Notes under the pieces: model-generated
Databases searched by the model: none
The model's input: the letters and a program-made list of their open reading frames with translations, nothing else
What the model was told of the DNA's origin: nothing
Part shown: positions 1-5,947 of the stretch, in pieces
Numbering within the stretch: position 1 is the first letter of the stretch
Layout: the number at the start of each line of letters is the position of its first letter
Program-made: the position numbers and the translations under genes
Assembly (NCBI GenBank): GCA_003551265.1
Contig: PUMG01000249.1
Span: 1 to 7,736 of the forward strand
Length of the DNA stretch: 7,736 nt
Direction: 5' to 3'
Origin: Halovenus sp.
GTDB lineage: Archaea; Halobacteriota; Halobacteria; Halobacteriales; Haloarculaceae

Positions 1-1
1 G

Positions 2-79
2 TGGGATGGAACGGGAGCGGTCGTCGCGACGGGCGAGACGTACGCCGTGCTCGACGCGCCGACACACCCCGAGCGCTGA
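2..79 (+). CDS. C-terminal end of an unrecognised protein (5' part outside window)
   Basis: An open frame runs in from the left edge for 25 sense codons and stops with TGA at 77-79. Its last residues read ...GETYAVLDAPTHPER, with the C/G-ending codons typical of the GC-rich genes here (GCC GTG CTC GAC GCG CCG). The tail is too short for me to assign a family. A hairpin begins 9 nt after the stop, which fits a genuine gene end. The frame could be a chance open stretch, but codon use and the following hairpin favour a real C-terminus. Confidence 0.6.
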   Translation, partial: WDGTGAVVATGETYAVLDAPTHPER

Positions 80-88
80 GACTGGCAG

Positions 89-110
89 GCAACATCCTGA
101 CGAATGTTGC
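89..110 (+). terminator. Hairpin after the upstream gene, possible terminator
   Basis: A perfect 7-bp inverted repeat (GCAACAT at 89-95, ATGTTGC at 104-110) encloses an 8-nt loop and is followed by T-rich sequence (TATCATTCTG). It starts 9 nt after the TGA of the partial gene. Archaeal termination depends mainly on T-tracts rather than hairpins, so this is only a candidate 3'-end structure. It might instead belong to the regulatory region of the next gene. Confidence 0.35.
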
Positions 111-133
111 TATCATTCTGTATGACTCATCTC

Positions 134-177
134 CCGAAGCGCATATATGTGTGTCAGAAAAATATATGTGACTTCGG
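134..177 (+). promoter_or_regulatory. Promoter with TATA box and operator-like repeats upstream of the HTH gene
   Basis: An AT-rich TATA box (ATATAT, 162-167) is preceded by a purine-rich GAAAA that could be the BRE. Its centre lies about 28 nt before the ATG at 193, which supports a leaderless transcript and that start. Two kinds of repeat overlap it. The 9-mer ATATATGTG occurs at 143-151 and again at 162-170, a 19-nt period. The 6-mer CCGAAG at 134-139 is inverted as CTTCGG at 172-177, bracketing the TATA element. Such an arrangement suits autorepression by the HTH protein encoded just downstream, which is inferred rather than shown. Confidence 0.55.
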
Positions 178-192
178 AGTATAACATGATGT

Positions 193-828
193 ATGACCGA
201 CGAGCGTCCATCTCCTGACGGGCCCGACGAGTTTCCCACCGAGGAAGAACTACCGGACGAACCGGTAACCGTGGATGACCTTGACCCGTTCACTGTCGAT
301 GACGATGACTTCGAGGATATCGATGAGTTTGCAGCCGCAGAGTGGAAAAAAGAGACCACTGCAGACGAGCGAATTCGTACGGTGGTCAACAGAACGACGA
401 GTCCGGGATCGGCAGGCGAGATTGCAGAGATAGCGCTCGTCTCAGAAACAAAAGCCAGAACCACGCTCAACAAGCTTGCCGAAGAAGGTATCGTTAAAAG
501 TCATCAGACGGACTCTGGAAAACGGTACAACCGAGACCCAGAGTGGCATCTTCTCACACAGATCAGGCACCTCGCCGATAGTGACACGCTTGTCGATCAA
601 CTCCAGCGAGTAAAACAGGAACTCGCAGAGTACAACGCGAAATACGACGCAACCGGTCCAGAGGAACTCCTGATGTCAGACAGGGAACTCAACCAGGATG
701 AACTCGACGACGTCTCTCACTGGCGGACAGCAGAACGAGAACTGAACCACCTCAGAGCAGCATACCGCTTCAAAGAGGCAAAAGATCAGACAACCATCCC
801 CGCTGATACTCAATCCCCACTCCAGTAA
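193..828 (+). CDS. Acidic winged-helix DNA-binding protein (DUF7342-like), probable antitoxin/autoregulator
   Basis: The 211-residue protein has a very acidic, probably disordered N-terminus (about residues 1-50, with runs such as VDDDDFEDIDEF). A winged-helix domain follows at about 50-115: it opens with W51, its recognition helix contains SETKARTTLNKLAEEG, and its wing ends in KRYNRDPEW. Residues 120-195 are helical and charged, with coiled-coil character (DQLQRVKQELAEYNAKY). This order matches the haloarchaeal family I know as DUF7342, often annotated as ArsR-like; that assignment is from memory. The stop overlaps the next start (TAATG), so the two are probably translationally coupled. GC is lower than in the flanking genes (about 50-55% in sampled lines), suggesting an accessory or transferred module. 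Likely role: DNA-binding autoregulator and neutralising partner of the next protein. A stand-alone regulator is the alternative. Confidence 0.75.
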   Translation: MTDERPSPDGPDEFPTEEELPDEPVTVDDLDPFTVDDDDFEDIDEFAAAEWKKETTADERIRTVVNRTTSPGSAGEIAEIALVSETKARTTLNKLAEEGIVKSHQTDSGKRYNRDPEWHLLTQIRHLADSDTLVDQLQRVKQELAEYNAKYDATGPEELLMSDRELNQDELDDVSHWRTAERELNHLRAAYRFKEAKDQTTIPADTQSPLQ

Positions 829-1301
829 TGGGGATAGGGAATGGCTCTCCAGTCGATTCGGAAGCGATTGATGAGAGCGTAGAGCAGATGCGCCAGCAAC
901 TCGGCAAAGGGGTCGTCACAGTCCGATTCCGGTATCAGAAAGGCCACCCGTTCACACAGCGGAACGGAAAAGATATCAGAGCAGCACGGGTCACTGTCAC
1001 CCCAGGAATCCACAGGAGGGGTGGGTATTTCGATATTCAGTGGTGGGAAAATGGAGACTACAAATACCACTACCGGGAGGAAGGACTGGAGTTCAGGTTC
1101 GGACGCGAGGCGGCGAATGAAACCACCAGCAAGCCGGTGCGACATTTTCACCCACCACGTAATCTCGACGCACATATGCAATCCTGTATTGAGGTTGAAC
1201 AACCACCGAAACTGGTCACGATTGCTGTGCTGAAGACGTGGTGGACAGCGGTCAAAACCGGTGATGAAAACGTGGTGAACGCGCAGAATGGCTTGCCGTA
1301 G
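828..1301 (+). CDS. Small WW/HY/HFHPP-motif protein, putative TumE/DUF6516-like toxin partner
   Basis: The start is fixed by the TAATG overlap with the preceding HTH gene. The 157-residue protein has no signal peptide or membrane segment. A basic N-terminal half (about 20-65) leads to an aromatic/histidine core: FDIQWWENGDYKYHYREEG at about 68-86, then EFRFGRE, then HFHPP with H106 and H108. The C-terminal segment (about 128-145, LVTIAVLKTWWTAVK) is probably a helix. An HTH gene followed by a small protein with a Y-x-HY ... FR ... H-x-H pattern recurs in haloarchaea, and the pattern recalls the TumE (DUF6516) toxin family, whose conserved parts include an FRYDN stretch and a histidine cluster. 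That link is by motif impression only. The histidines could be catalytic (RNase-like) or metal-binding. GC is lower than in the next gene. Not recognised with certainty. Confidence 0.7.
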   Translation: MGIGNGSPVDSEAIDESVEQMRQQLGKGVVTVRFRYQKGHPFTQRNGKDIRAARVTVTPGIHRRGGYFDIQWWENGDYKYHYREEGLEFRFGREAANETTSKPVRHFHPPRNLDAHMQSCIEVEQPPKLVTIAVLKTWWTAVKTGDENVVNAQNGLP

Positions 1302-1358
1302 AGGTTTGAGTCGATCTCACCACCAACTGTTATCAGCCGTCTGGCCATACCTACCCAC
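1302..1358 (+). promoter_or_regulatory. Intergenic promoter region of the hydrolase
   Basis: GTTATCA (1329-1335) is centred 27 nt upstream of the ATG at 1359, the spacing of a haloarchaeal TATA element for a leaderless mRNA, although it matches the consensus poorly. Just after the preceding stop, TGAG/CTCA (1307-1310, 1316-1319) can form a short bulged hairpin that also uses flanking GGT/ACC. Both signals are weak. Confidence 0.3.
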
Positions 1359-2342
1359 ATGACTGACTCGACGGTGACAGAACCCGGGGACGTTCGTTCA
1401 TTCGAAGACTGGAGCGGGGCGGAACGAGAGTACGCAAAGCGCCAGGATGAACTCGCCGCTCACTACGACGTCGACATCGACTCTCGCGTGGTCGAGACGG
1501 ACGCAGCCGGCCGGGTTCACTACCTCGTCGCGGGCAATCCCGACGGAGAGCCAGTTCTGTTGTTACACGGGCTCTCGACCACTGGTGCCACCTGGCTGCC
1601 GATGGCTCCGGCGCTCACCGACAGATACCGCCTCTACATGCCAGACCGTCCGGGGAGGGGGCTCTCAGGCGCTCCCAGCTACCGTGGCGAGTTCCTGCGA
1701 GACTTCATGGTGAGCTACCTGGTCGAGTTGCTGGACAAACTCGACCTCGGCCTGCCCCACGTCGTGAGCAACTCGCTGGGCGGCCAGCAGGCGTTCTTGC
1801 TCGCACTCGACCACGACCGCGTCGACCGCCTGTGTCTCGTCGGCGCTCCCGGCGGCGTCTCCAGGGAGTTCTCACTCCTGTGGCGGCTGATGACTGTCCG
1901 GGGGGTAAACCGCGTCCTCTTCTGGCTCATGGGCCGTGGTGACCCCCTCGAAAACGCGAAACAGGCGACAGAGCGTGTGCTCGTCGTCGACGACTCGGCC
2001 GTTTCAGGGCCGTTTTACGAACTCCTCGTCGCTGGCTCGCAACTGCCCGGACGACAGAAGAGCCTCCGCTCGCTCCAGAGTGTGCAGGGGTCGTTCGGTC
2101 GGATGCATCCGCTGTTCGACCTCCGTGAGGAGATTGTCGGCATCGAACGCCCCACGTCGTTCATCTGGGGTACGGAGGATTCGTTCTGGCCACCGGAGGT
2201 CGGCCGTCCGCTCGCCGAAGCGATGTCCGACGCTGAGTTCGTCGAACTCGACGACCACGGCCACACACCCTGGCTCGAACCCGGCGAAGAGACGGAGACG
2301 GCAGTTCGGCTGTTTCTCGATGGGCAGGCCAATCCACGCTGA
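1359..2342 (+). CDS. Alpha/beta-fold hydrolase
   Basis: This 327-residue protein is a standard alpha/beta hydrolase. LLLHGLSTTGATW (about 67-79) supplies the HG oxyanion-hole loop, and DRPGRGLS follows at 96-103. The nucleophile elbow is VSNSLGGQ with Ser139; it has Ser where the G-x-S-x-G consensus has its first Gly, a common variant. A helical cap spans about 170-245. The acid is Asp274 in WGTEDSFW and the base His302 in DHGHTPW, so the Ser-Asp-His triad is complete. The first 50 residues form an extra acidic, helical N-terminal region before the first strand. No signal peptide is visible, so it is probably cytosolic. The FAD oxidase begins 36 nt downstream on the same strand, suggesting a shared pathway. 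The substrate (ester, lactone, epoxide or C-C bond) cannot be read from the sequence. Confidence 0.9.
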   Translation: MTDSTVTEPGDVRSFEDWSGAEREYAKRQDELAAHYDVDIDSRVVETDAAGRVHYLVAGNPDGEPVLLLHGLSTTGATWLPMAPALTDRYRLYMPDRPGRGLSGAPSYRGEFLRDFMVSYLVELLDKLDLGLPHVVSNSLGGQQAFLLALDHDRVDRLCLVGAPGGVSREFSLLWRLMTVRGVNRVLFWLMGRGDPLENAKQATERVLVVDDSAVSGPFYELLVAGSQLPGRQKSLRSLQSVQGSFGRMHPLFDLREEIVGIERPTSFIWGTEDSFWPPEVGRPLAEAMSDAEFVELDDHGHTPWLEPGEETETAVRLFLDGQANPR

Positions 2343-2378
2343 CGAACGCTTTTCTCCCTGCGTTTCGAGCGTCGACGT

Positions 2379-3743
2379 ATGGATAATGACTCACTCCGCG
2401 ACCGTCTCAGGGGGACGTTGCTCACTCCCGACGACGAGGGCTACGACGACGCCCGGGCGGTGTGGAACGCCATGGTTGACCGCAGACCGGCTGCAATCGT
2501 CCGATGTGCTGGCGTGGCCGATGTTATCGCTGCGGTGAACGCTGCCCGCAAGCGCGGGCTCTCACTGTCGGTCAAAGCGGGCGGTCACCACGTCTCGGGC
2601 AGCGCTCTCTGTGAGGGTGGGCTGGTGGCTGATCTCGGGGAGATGAAGGGAATTCGTGTCGACCCCCACACGAAGACGGTGCGCGTCCAGGCTGGAGCCA
2701 CCTGGGGCGAACTCGACCACGAAACGCAGGCGTTCGGACTCGCGGTTCCGGGTGGACAGGACCCGAACATCGGGGTCGCTGGACTCACCCTCGGGGGCGG
2801 AGTGGGCTGGCTGAGTCCGAAGTACGGGCTCGCCTGTGACAATCTTCTCTCGGCGGATGTCGTGACCGCGGAGGGAACGCTCGTTCACGCGAGCGACGAC
2901 GAGAACTCAGACCTGTTCTGGGCGCTCCGGGGTGGTGGCGGCAACCTCGGCGTCGTCACGTCCTTCGAGTTCCAGCTCCACGACATCGGTCCAGAAGTGT
3001 TCGGCGGAACGCTCGTCTACCCACACGAGAAGCTACCAGCGGTGCTGGAGTGCTATCGAGAGTTCATGGCCGACGCTCCCCGGGAGGTTCGACTGCTGTT
3101 CGGCAGTATGGCACTCCCCGCCGCGTCGGTGTATCCGACGGAGATGCACGGCAGTCGCGTCGCCATGCTCATCGCGTTCTACGCTGGCCCGGCGGAAGAG
3201 GGTGAACAGGTACTCGAACCGATACGCGACTGTGAAGAGCCGCTGACTGACACCCTGCGTCCCCGGACGTACACGGGTTTCCAGCAGGCAGGAGGATCCG
3301 AGGGGCCACTCCGGACGGACCTGCGGAGTCAGTATCTGGCGACGATTCCTGAGACTGCTGCCCGGACGATTCTCGAATACGCTGCCGCCGCACCGTCAAC
3401 AGGCGCGACGGTGTTTCTCTCGCCGTGGCTGGGAGCCGAAACCGACCCGGCGTCGGATGCAACAGCGTATCCACACCGCGAACCCGCCCATCACCTGTTG
3501 ATAGAGGCGCGCTGGGAGGACCCAGCAGATGACGACGACCACACCACGTGGGTCAGTGAGTTTCACGAGGCGATGGAGCCATACACCACCGGTGACGTGG
3601 AGCTGAACTTTCTCACGAGCGGTGAGAACGAACGGAGACGGCGGGCAGCCCTTGGCGAGAACAACGAACGACTCCGAGAACTCAAAACACAGTGGGACCC
3701 CGACAATCTGTTCTCAGTGGATCCGGTTTCCTCTCTGGAGTGA
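2379..3743 (+). CDS. FAD-linked oxidase, PCMH/berberine-bridge-enzyme type
   Basis: The 454-residue flavoprotein has an N-terminal FAD_binding_4 (PCMH) domain at about 35-205, a substrate-binding middle region, and a C-terminal BBE motif at about 424-446 ending in WDPDNLF. The loop VKAGGHHVSG provides His70, equivalent to the His that bonds the 8-alpha position of FAD in this family. GLTLGGGVGWLS (about 135-146) and LRGGGGNLGVVTSFEF (about 183-198) are diagnostic. Bicovalent members carry a Cys in the loop C-P-x-V-G; here that loop is GGQDPNIG, with Asp128 at the Cys position, so the flavin is probably attached only through His70. In the BBE motif the usual Tyr of Y-x-N is Leu. Family members oxidise sugars, alcohols or alkaloid-like compounds using O2 or another acceptor. 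It probably works with the hydrolase 36 nt upstream. A weak TATA-like TTTTCT lies about 27 nt before the start, so separate transcription is possible. Confidence 0.9.
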   Translation: MDNDSLRDRLRGTLLTPDDEGYDDARAVWNAMVDRRPAAIVRCAGVADVIAAVNAARKRGLSLSVKAGGHHVSGSALCEGGLVADLGEMKGIRVDPHTKTVRVQAGATWGELDHETQAFGLAVPGGQDPNIGVAGLTLGGGVGWLSPKYGLACDNLLSADVVTAEGTLVHASDDENSDLFWALRGGGGNLGVVTSFEFQLHDIGPEVFGGTLVYPHEKLPAVLECYREFMADAPREVRLLFGSMALPAASVYPTEMHGSRVAMLIAFYAGPAEEGEQVLEPIRDCEEPLTDTLRPRTYTGFQQAGGSEGPLRTDLRSQYLATIPETAARTILEYAAAAPSTGATVFLSPWLGAETDPASDATAYPHREPAHHLLIEARWEDPADDDDHTTWVSEFHEAMEPYTTGDVELNFLTSGENERRRRAALGENNERLRELKTQWDPDNLFSVDPVSSLE

Positions 3744-3762
3744 CTGGCCAACGGAACAGTCC

Positions 3763-3784
3763 TCGACGGGGTTGCAGCCGTCGA
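3763..3784. terminator. Stem-loop in the convergent gap between the FAD oxidase and dys
   Basis: A perfect 7-bp inverted repeat (TCGACGG at 3763-3769, CCGTCGA at 3778-3784) with an 8-nt loop lies 19 nt after the FAD oxidase stop and 52 nt beyond the dys stop. It could mark the 3' end for either strand. No long T-tract accompanies it, so a terminator role is tentative. The rest of the 93-nt gap (3744-3836) shows no convincing gene. Confidence 0.3.
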
Positions 3785-3836
3785 CGAGTCGGTGCCGATC
3801 GACAGTGAGAATCTGAGAGAACGGTTGTACCGAACT

Positions 3837-4817
3837 TCACTCTGTACCGGTGAATGCGCCAGCGACCAGCAGCGGGAAGGCGAGCGTGGCTTCCGCCTCG
3901 ACCTGTGTGTAGTTCTTCTCTGCGTCCTTGATTTTGCCCCAGGAGACGGCCTCGTTCGGTGGCGCACCCGAGAGCGACCCATCGCCTTCCATCCCTGTCG
4001 AGATGTAGATGGCGTAGTCCGCCCCACCACGGAAGAGATTCGTCATAATCGCGTGGTGCTTCGGCACACCTCCACCGACCGCAATCAGGCCGGTTGTACC
4101 TGCGAGTAGCCCCTCTTCGATGAGCGCGTCGTAGTCGTCGAGGATTTCGATGCCGACATCCGAGTCGTAGCCCTGGCGGTAGTAGTAGAGGAAGTTGCCG
4201 ACTTCTGCGTCCGTCAGCGCCGGACAGTGTATCGGAACGTCGTTGTCTGCGGCCTGTTTCAGAACCGAGTCCTCGTCGTCGAGCGTTTTACCCAGTTCGC
4301 GTGCGAACGCTGTCGGGGTCCGAACCTTCTCTTCGGCGAAGAAGTCCTCGAAGAAGTCGTACAGATACGATTCCAGCCAGACGTAGCGGTCCGACGGAAC
4401 GTAGATGTTCCCGAGTCGGTTGATGCCCTGCTCACGGAGGGTCGCCTCGTCGGCGTCCCACTCGCCCATCTTGAACGGCTTTGCCGTCTTGATGACGTCC
4501 TCTGTCAGCGAGCCCGATGTTGTGATGATGACGTCGACGTATCCCTCGCGGACGAGATACGCCACCGTCTCACGGAGTCCGGACGAGATGATGTTCGAGG
4601 TGAATGTGAGGTACACGTCGGCATCGTCTTCTTGCATCCGCTCTGCGATGTCGATCGCCTCAGCGAGCTGTGTCGCCTGGAACCCTGTCGTCGCGTACGA
4701 ATCGAGCATCTCGAAGAAGTCGAACTCTCCGCGGAAATCGTAGCCACGGACGTCCGGTGTGTCGAGTTCTTCGTCACTCCCCGGGACGACGTGGTCGCGC
4801 GTGCTGTCGTCAGTCAT
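3837..4817 (-). CDS. dys: Deoxyhypusine synthase (aIF5A modification)
   Basis: The 326-residue protein makes the NAD-dependent transfer that converts one lysine of translation factor aIF5A to deoxyhypusine. Landmarks match human DHS in order: TFTSNIISSGLRET (about 71-84) for NAD binding, DVIITTSGSLTEDVIK (about 95-110), GINRLGN (131-137), PALTDAEVGNF (199-209), AVGGGVPKHH (246-255), GADYAIYIS (265-273), and EAVSWGKI with Lys295, equivalent to human Lys329 that carries the enzyme-substrate intermediate. Length is near the family norm and it appears intact. I chose ATG 4817 rather than an upstream in-frame ATG at 4913: the longer N-terminus is basic and overlaps the next gene, and a TATA-like ATACAAA sits 28 nt upstream of 4817. 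Haloarchaea generally lack spermidine, and published work in Haloferax points to agmatine as donor; whether that holds here is inference. Confidence 0.96.
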   Translation of the reverse strand: MTDDSTRDHVVPGSDEELDTPDVRGYDFRGEFDFFEMLDSYATTGFQATQLAEAIDIAERMQEDDADVYLTFTSNIISSGLRETVAYLVREGYVDVIITTSGSLTEDVIKTAKPFKMGEWDADEATLREQGINRLGNIYVPSDRYVWLESYLYDFFEDFFAEEKVRTPTAFARELGKTLDDEDSVLKQAADNDVPIHCPALTDAEVGNFLYYYRQGYDSDVGIEILDDYDALIEEGLLAGTTGLIAVGGGVPKHHAIMTNLFRGGADYAIYISTGMEGDGSLSGAPPNEAVSWGKIKDAEKNYTQVEAEATLAFPLLVAGAFTGTE

Positions 4818-4840
4818 ACGAGAGGATACGACGATGCCCG

Positions 4841-4860
4841 ATTTGTATGTCACGACATGC
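4841..4860 (-). promoter_or_regulatory. dys promoter with overlapping inverted repeat
   Basis: Read on the - strand, ATACAAA (4842-4848) is centred 28 nt before the dys ATG, consistent with a TATA element for a leaderless message. Overlapping its upstream edge and the BRE position is an inverted repeat, ATGTC-AC-GACAT on the + strand (4847-4858). It extends to near-7-bp arms (4845-4860) if one G-T pair is allowed. A protein bound there would block TBP/TFB access, so it may be an operator; no regulator is identified. Confidence 0.45.
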
Positions 4861-4897
4861 GAACGGACCACATCCCGGATTTTCGGCCGTCGGTCTC

Positions 4898-5326
4898 TCA
4901 CCCGAACGGCCACAGCCCGATGATCCGCTCGCGAAAGGACAGTCCCTCGCGCTCGTCGTCTTCGACACGCCAGTCAGCTTTTGTCGCGGCCTCTTCGGCG
5001 GTAAGAAACTCCCAGTCAAGGTGCATCGCAATCGTCCGGTCGCCGTCGGTGACGCCGACGAAGACGTGTCTCGGAGTCGGGGTCGTGGTCCGAATCCGCT
5101 CCATCGTCTCCCACTTGTCGCCGTCGAACTCGAACTCCCACTCGATGTCGTGTGCCTCGGCGAAGTTCTTGACGGCGGGTGGACTGCGGTCGACGATGGC
5201 GACGTAGCGACACCACTCACAGGCGTCGCCAACGACAGCCGCCGGGTCGCTGTACTCGCGCATCGCAGAAAGCGTGAGTGCGAGCGTCACGTCCGCCTGT
5301 TCGTGCCCGGTGAGGGCGATTCCCAT
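4898..5326 (-). CDS. Haloarchaeal conserved hypothetical (DUF7124-like)
   Basis: The 142-residue acidic, soluble protein has no signal peptide or membrane helix. An N-terminal block (about 12-45) reads VTLALTLSAMREYSDP and CEWCRYVAIVD, with a C-x-x-C (CEWC, about 36-39). A middle block has VKNFAEAHDIEWEFEF, followed by PRHVFVGVTDGDRTIAMHLDW. The order TLALxLSA ... YVxIV ... VxNF ... RHVFVG recalls a small haloarchaeal family I know as DUF7124, from memory only. No function is known to me. The start at 5326 is supported by a TATA box 26-27 nt upstream. dys lies 80 nt downstream on the same strand with its own probable promoter, so the two are neighbours but not clearly an operon. Confidence 0.8.
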   Translation of the reverse strand: MGIALTGHEQADVTLALTLSAMREYSDPAAVVGDACEWCRYVAIVDRSPPAVKNFAEAHDIEWEFEFDGDKWETMERIRTTTPTPRHVFVGVTDGDRTIAMHLDWEFLTAEEAATKADWRVEDDEREGLSFRERIIGLWPFG

Positions 5327-5349
5327 AACCGGTGGTTTGTCGTCAGCAC

Positions 5350-5355
5350 ATAAAA
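5350..5355 (-). promoter_or_regulatory. TATA box of the DUF7124-like gene
   Basis: TTTTAT on the - strand is centred about 26-27 nt upstream of the ATG at 5326, the expected position for a leaderless haloarchaeal transcript. It also lies about 18 nt past the PIN-gene stop, so its T-run may help end the transcript from the RHH-PIN unit. Confidence 0.5.
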
Positions 5356-5372
5356 CAGTTCGAGAGACAGAC

Positions 5373-5945
5373 TCATTGCTCCGTGTCGTTCGTCAGGTAC
5401 CGTTGTCGCAACTGGAAAACGTACTGCTGGTCCCAGTGTTTTGTTTTGACGTAGTACGTCAACAAAGCGTGGACGTACCGGGTATCGAGAAGCCCACGGT
5501 CTCCCAGAAGACAGAGAACGTGCGGAGTAGTGAACAGCGTGTTCTGGTCGTCGAGTGCGAGAGAGACGAAGAGATAGTTCGTGGTGTTGAACTCATCTGT
5601 CACGAACATATCTGCGGACAGTTCGTTCGCCAGCCAGATTGCGTGTGATTCCCCACGGTCGAGTCCGTATCCAAGAGATTCAGTACGCTCGTCGCTCACA
5701 TCGTGAGTCGTGAGACGGTGAGAGGCGGCCAGAACCAGATCAGCCGCAACACCGAGCAAATCGTCGTCGTTGCTCGCCTCAGCAACTTCGCCGAGGACAC
5801 TCGATGGAATGTGTACATTGTACACCGTGAGCAGCGTTTTCAGCGGGTCCTCACCCGTCGGTGCGTGAGAACTCCCGTCAACCACCGGCGTGGCGAGATT
5901 CAACAGGGTGTTCGTATCAACAACGACAACGGCTCGCTCGCCCAT
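5373..5945 (-). CDS. PIN-domain protein, probable toxin/RNase of an RHH-PIN (VapBC-like) module
   Basis: The 190-residue protein has the four PIN acidic positions in order: Asp10 in VVVDTNTLL, Glu53 in SSVLGEVAEA, Glu99 in LDRGESHAIWLA and Asp117 in FVTDEFN. All are present, so it is probably an active Mg2+-dependent ribonuclease. It is larger than classic VapC toxins (about 130 residues): there is an extended loop after the first strand (about 20-35, GSSHAPTGEDP) and a C-terminal helical extension of about 50 residues ending in LRQRYLTNDTEQ. The RHH-like gene stops 2 nt upstream, so the two are almost certainly cotranscribed and coupled. GC is about 50% in a sampled line, well below the surrounding core genes. 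The target RNA is unknown. A non-toxin PIN nuclease is the alternative. Confidence 0.85.
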   Translation of the reverse strand: MGERAVVVVDTNTLLNLATPVVDGSSHAPTGEDPLKTLLTVYNVHIPSSVLGEVAEASNDDDLLGVAADLVLAASHRLTTHDVSDERTESLGYGLDRGESHAIWLANELSADMFVTDEFNTTNYLFVSLALDDQNTLFTTPHVLCLLGDRGLLDTRYVHALLTYYVKTKHWDQQYVFQLRQRYLTNDTEQ

Positions 5946-5947
5946 CG

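Noticed and set aside
1936..2538. 200-codon + strand frame overlapping the hydrolase and the FAD oxidase start
   Set aside because: It is out of frame with two well-supported enzymes, very rich in Arg/Ser, and has no recognisable motif.
3744..3836. Possible small RNA or gene in the convergent gap
   Set aside because: Only 93 nt, with one stem-loop and no promoter-like element on either strand; a 3'-end region is the simpler reading.
4818..4913. N-terminal extension of dys from an in-frame ATG at 4913
   Set aside because: The extra 32 residues are basic (unlike this acidic proteome), overlap the preceding gene's end and span the likely dys promoter; the ATG at 4817 has a TATA element at the right distance.
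4227..5207. Long + strand open frame of 326 codons opposite dys and the DUF7124-like gene
   Set aside because: It is antisense to a clear deoxyhypusine synthase, is Arg/Val-rich without recognisable domains, and spans two real genes and their promoters; such antisense frames are common in high-GC DNA.
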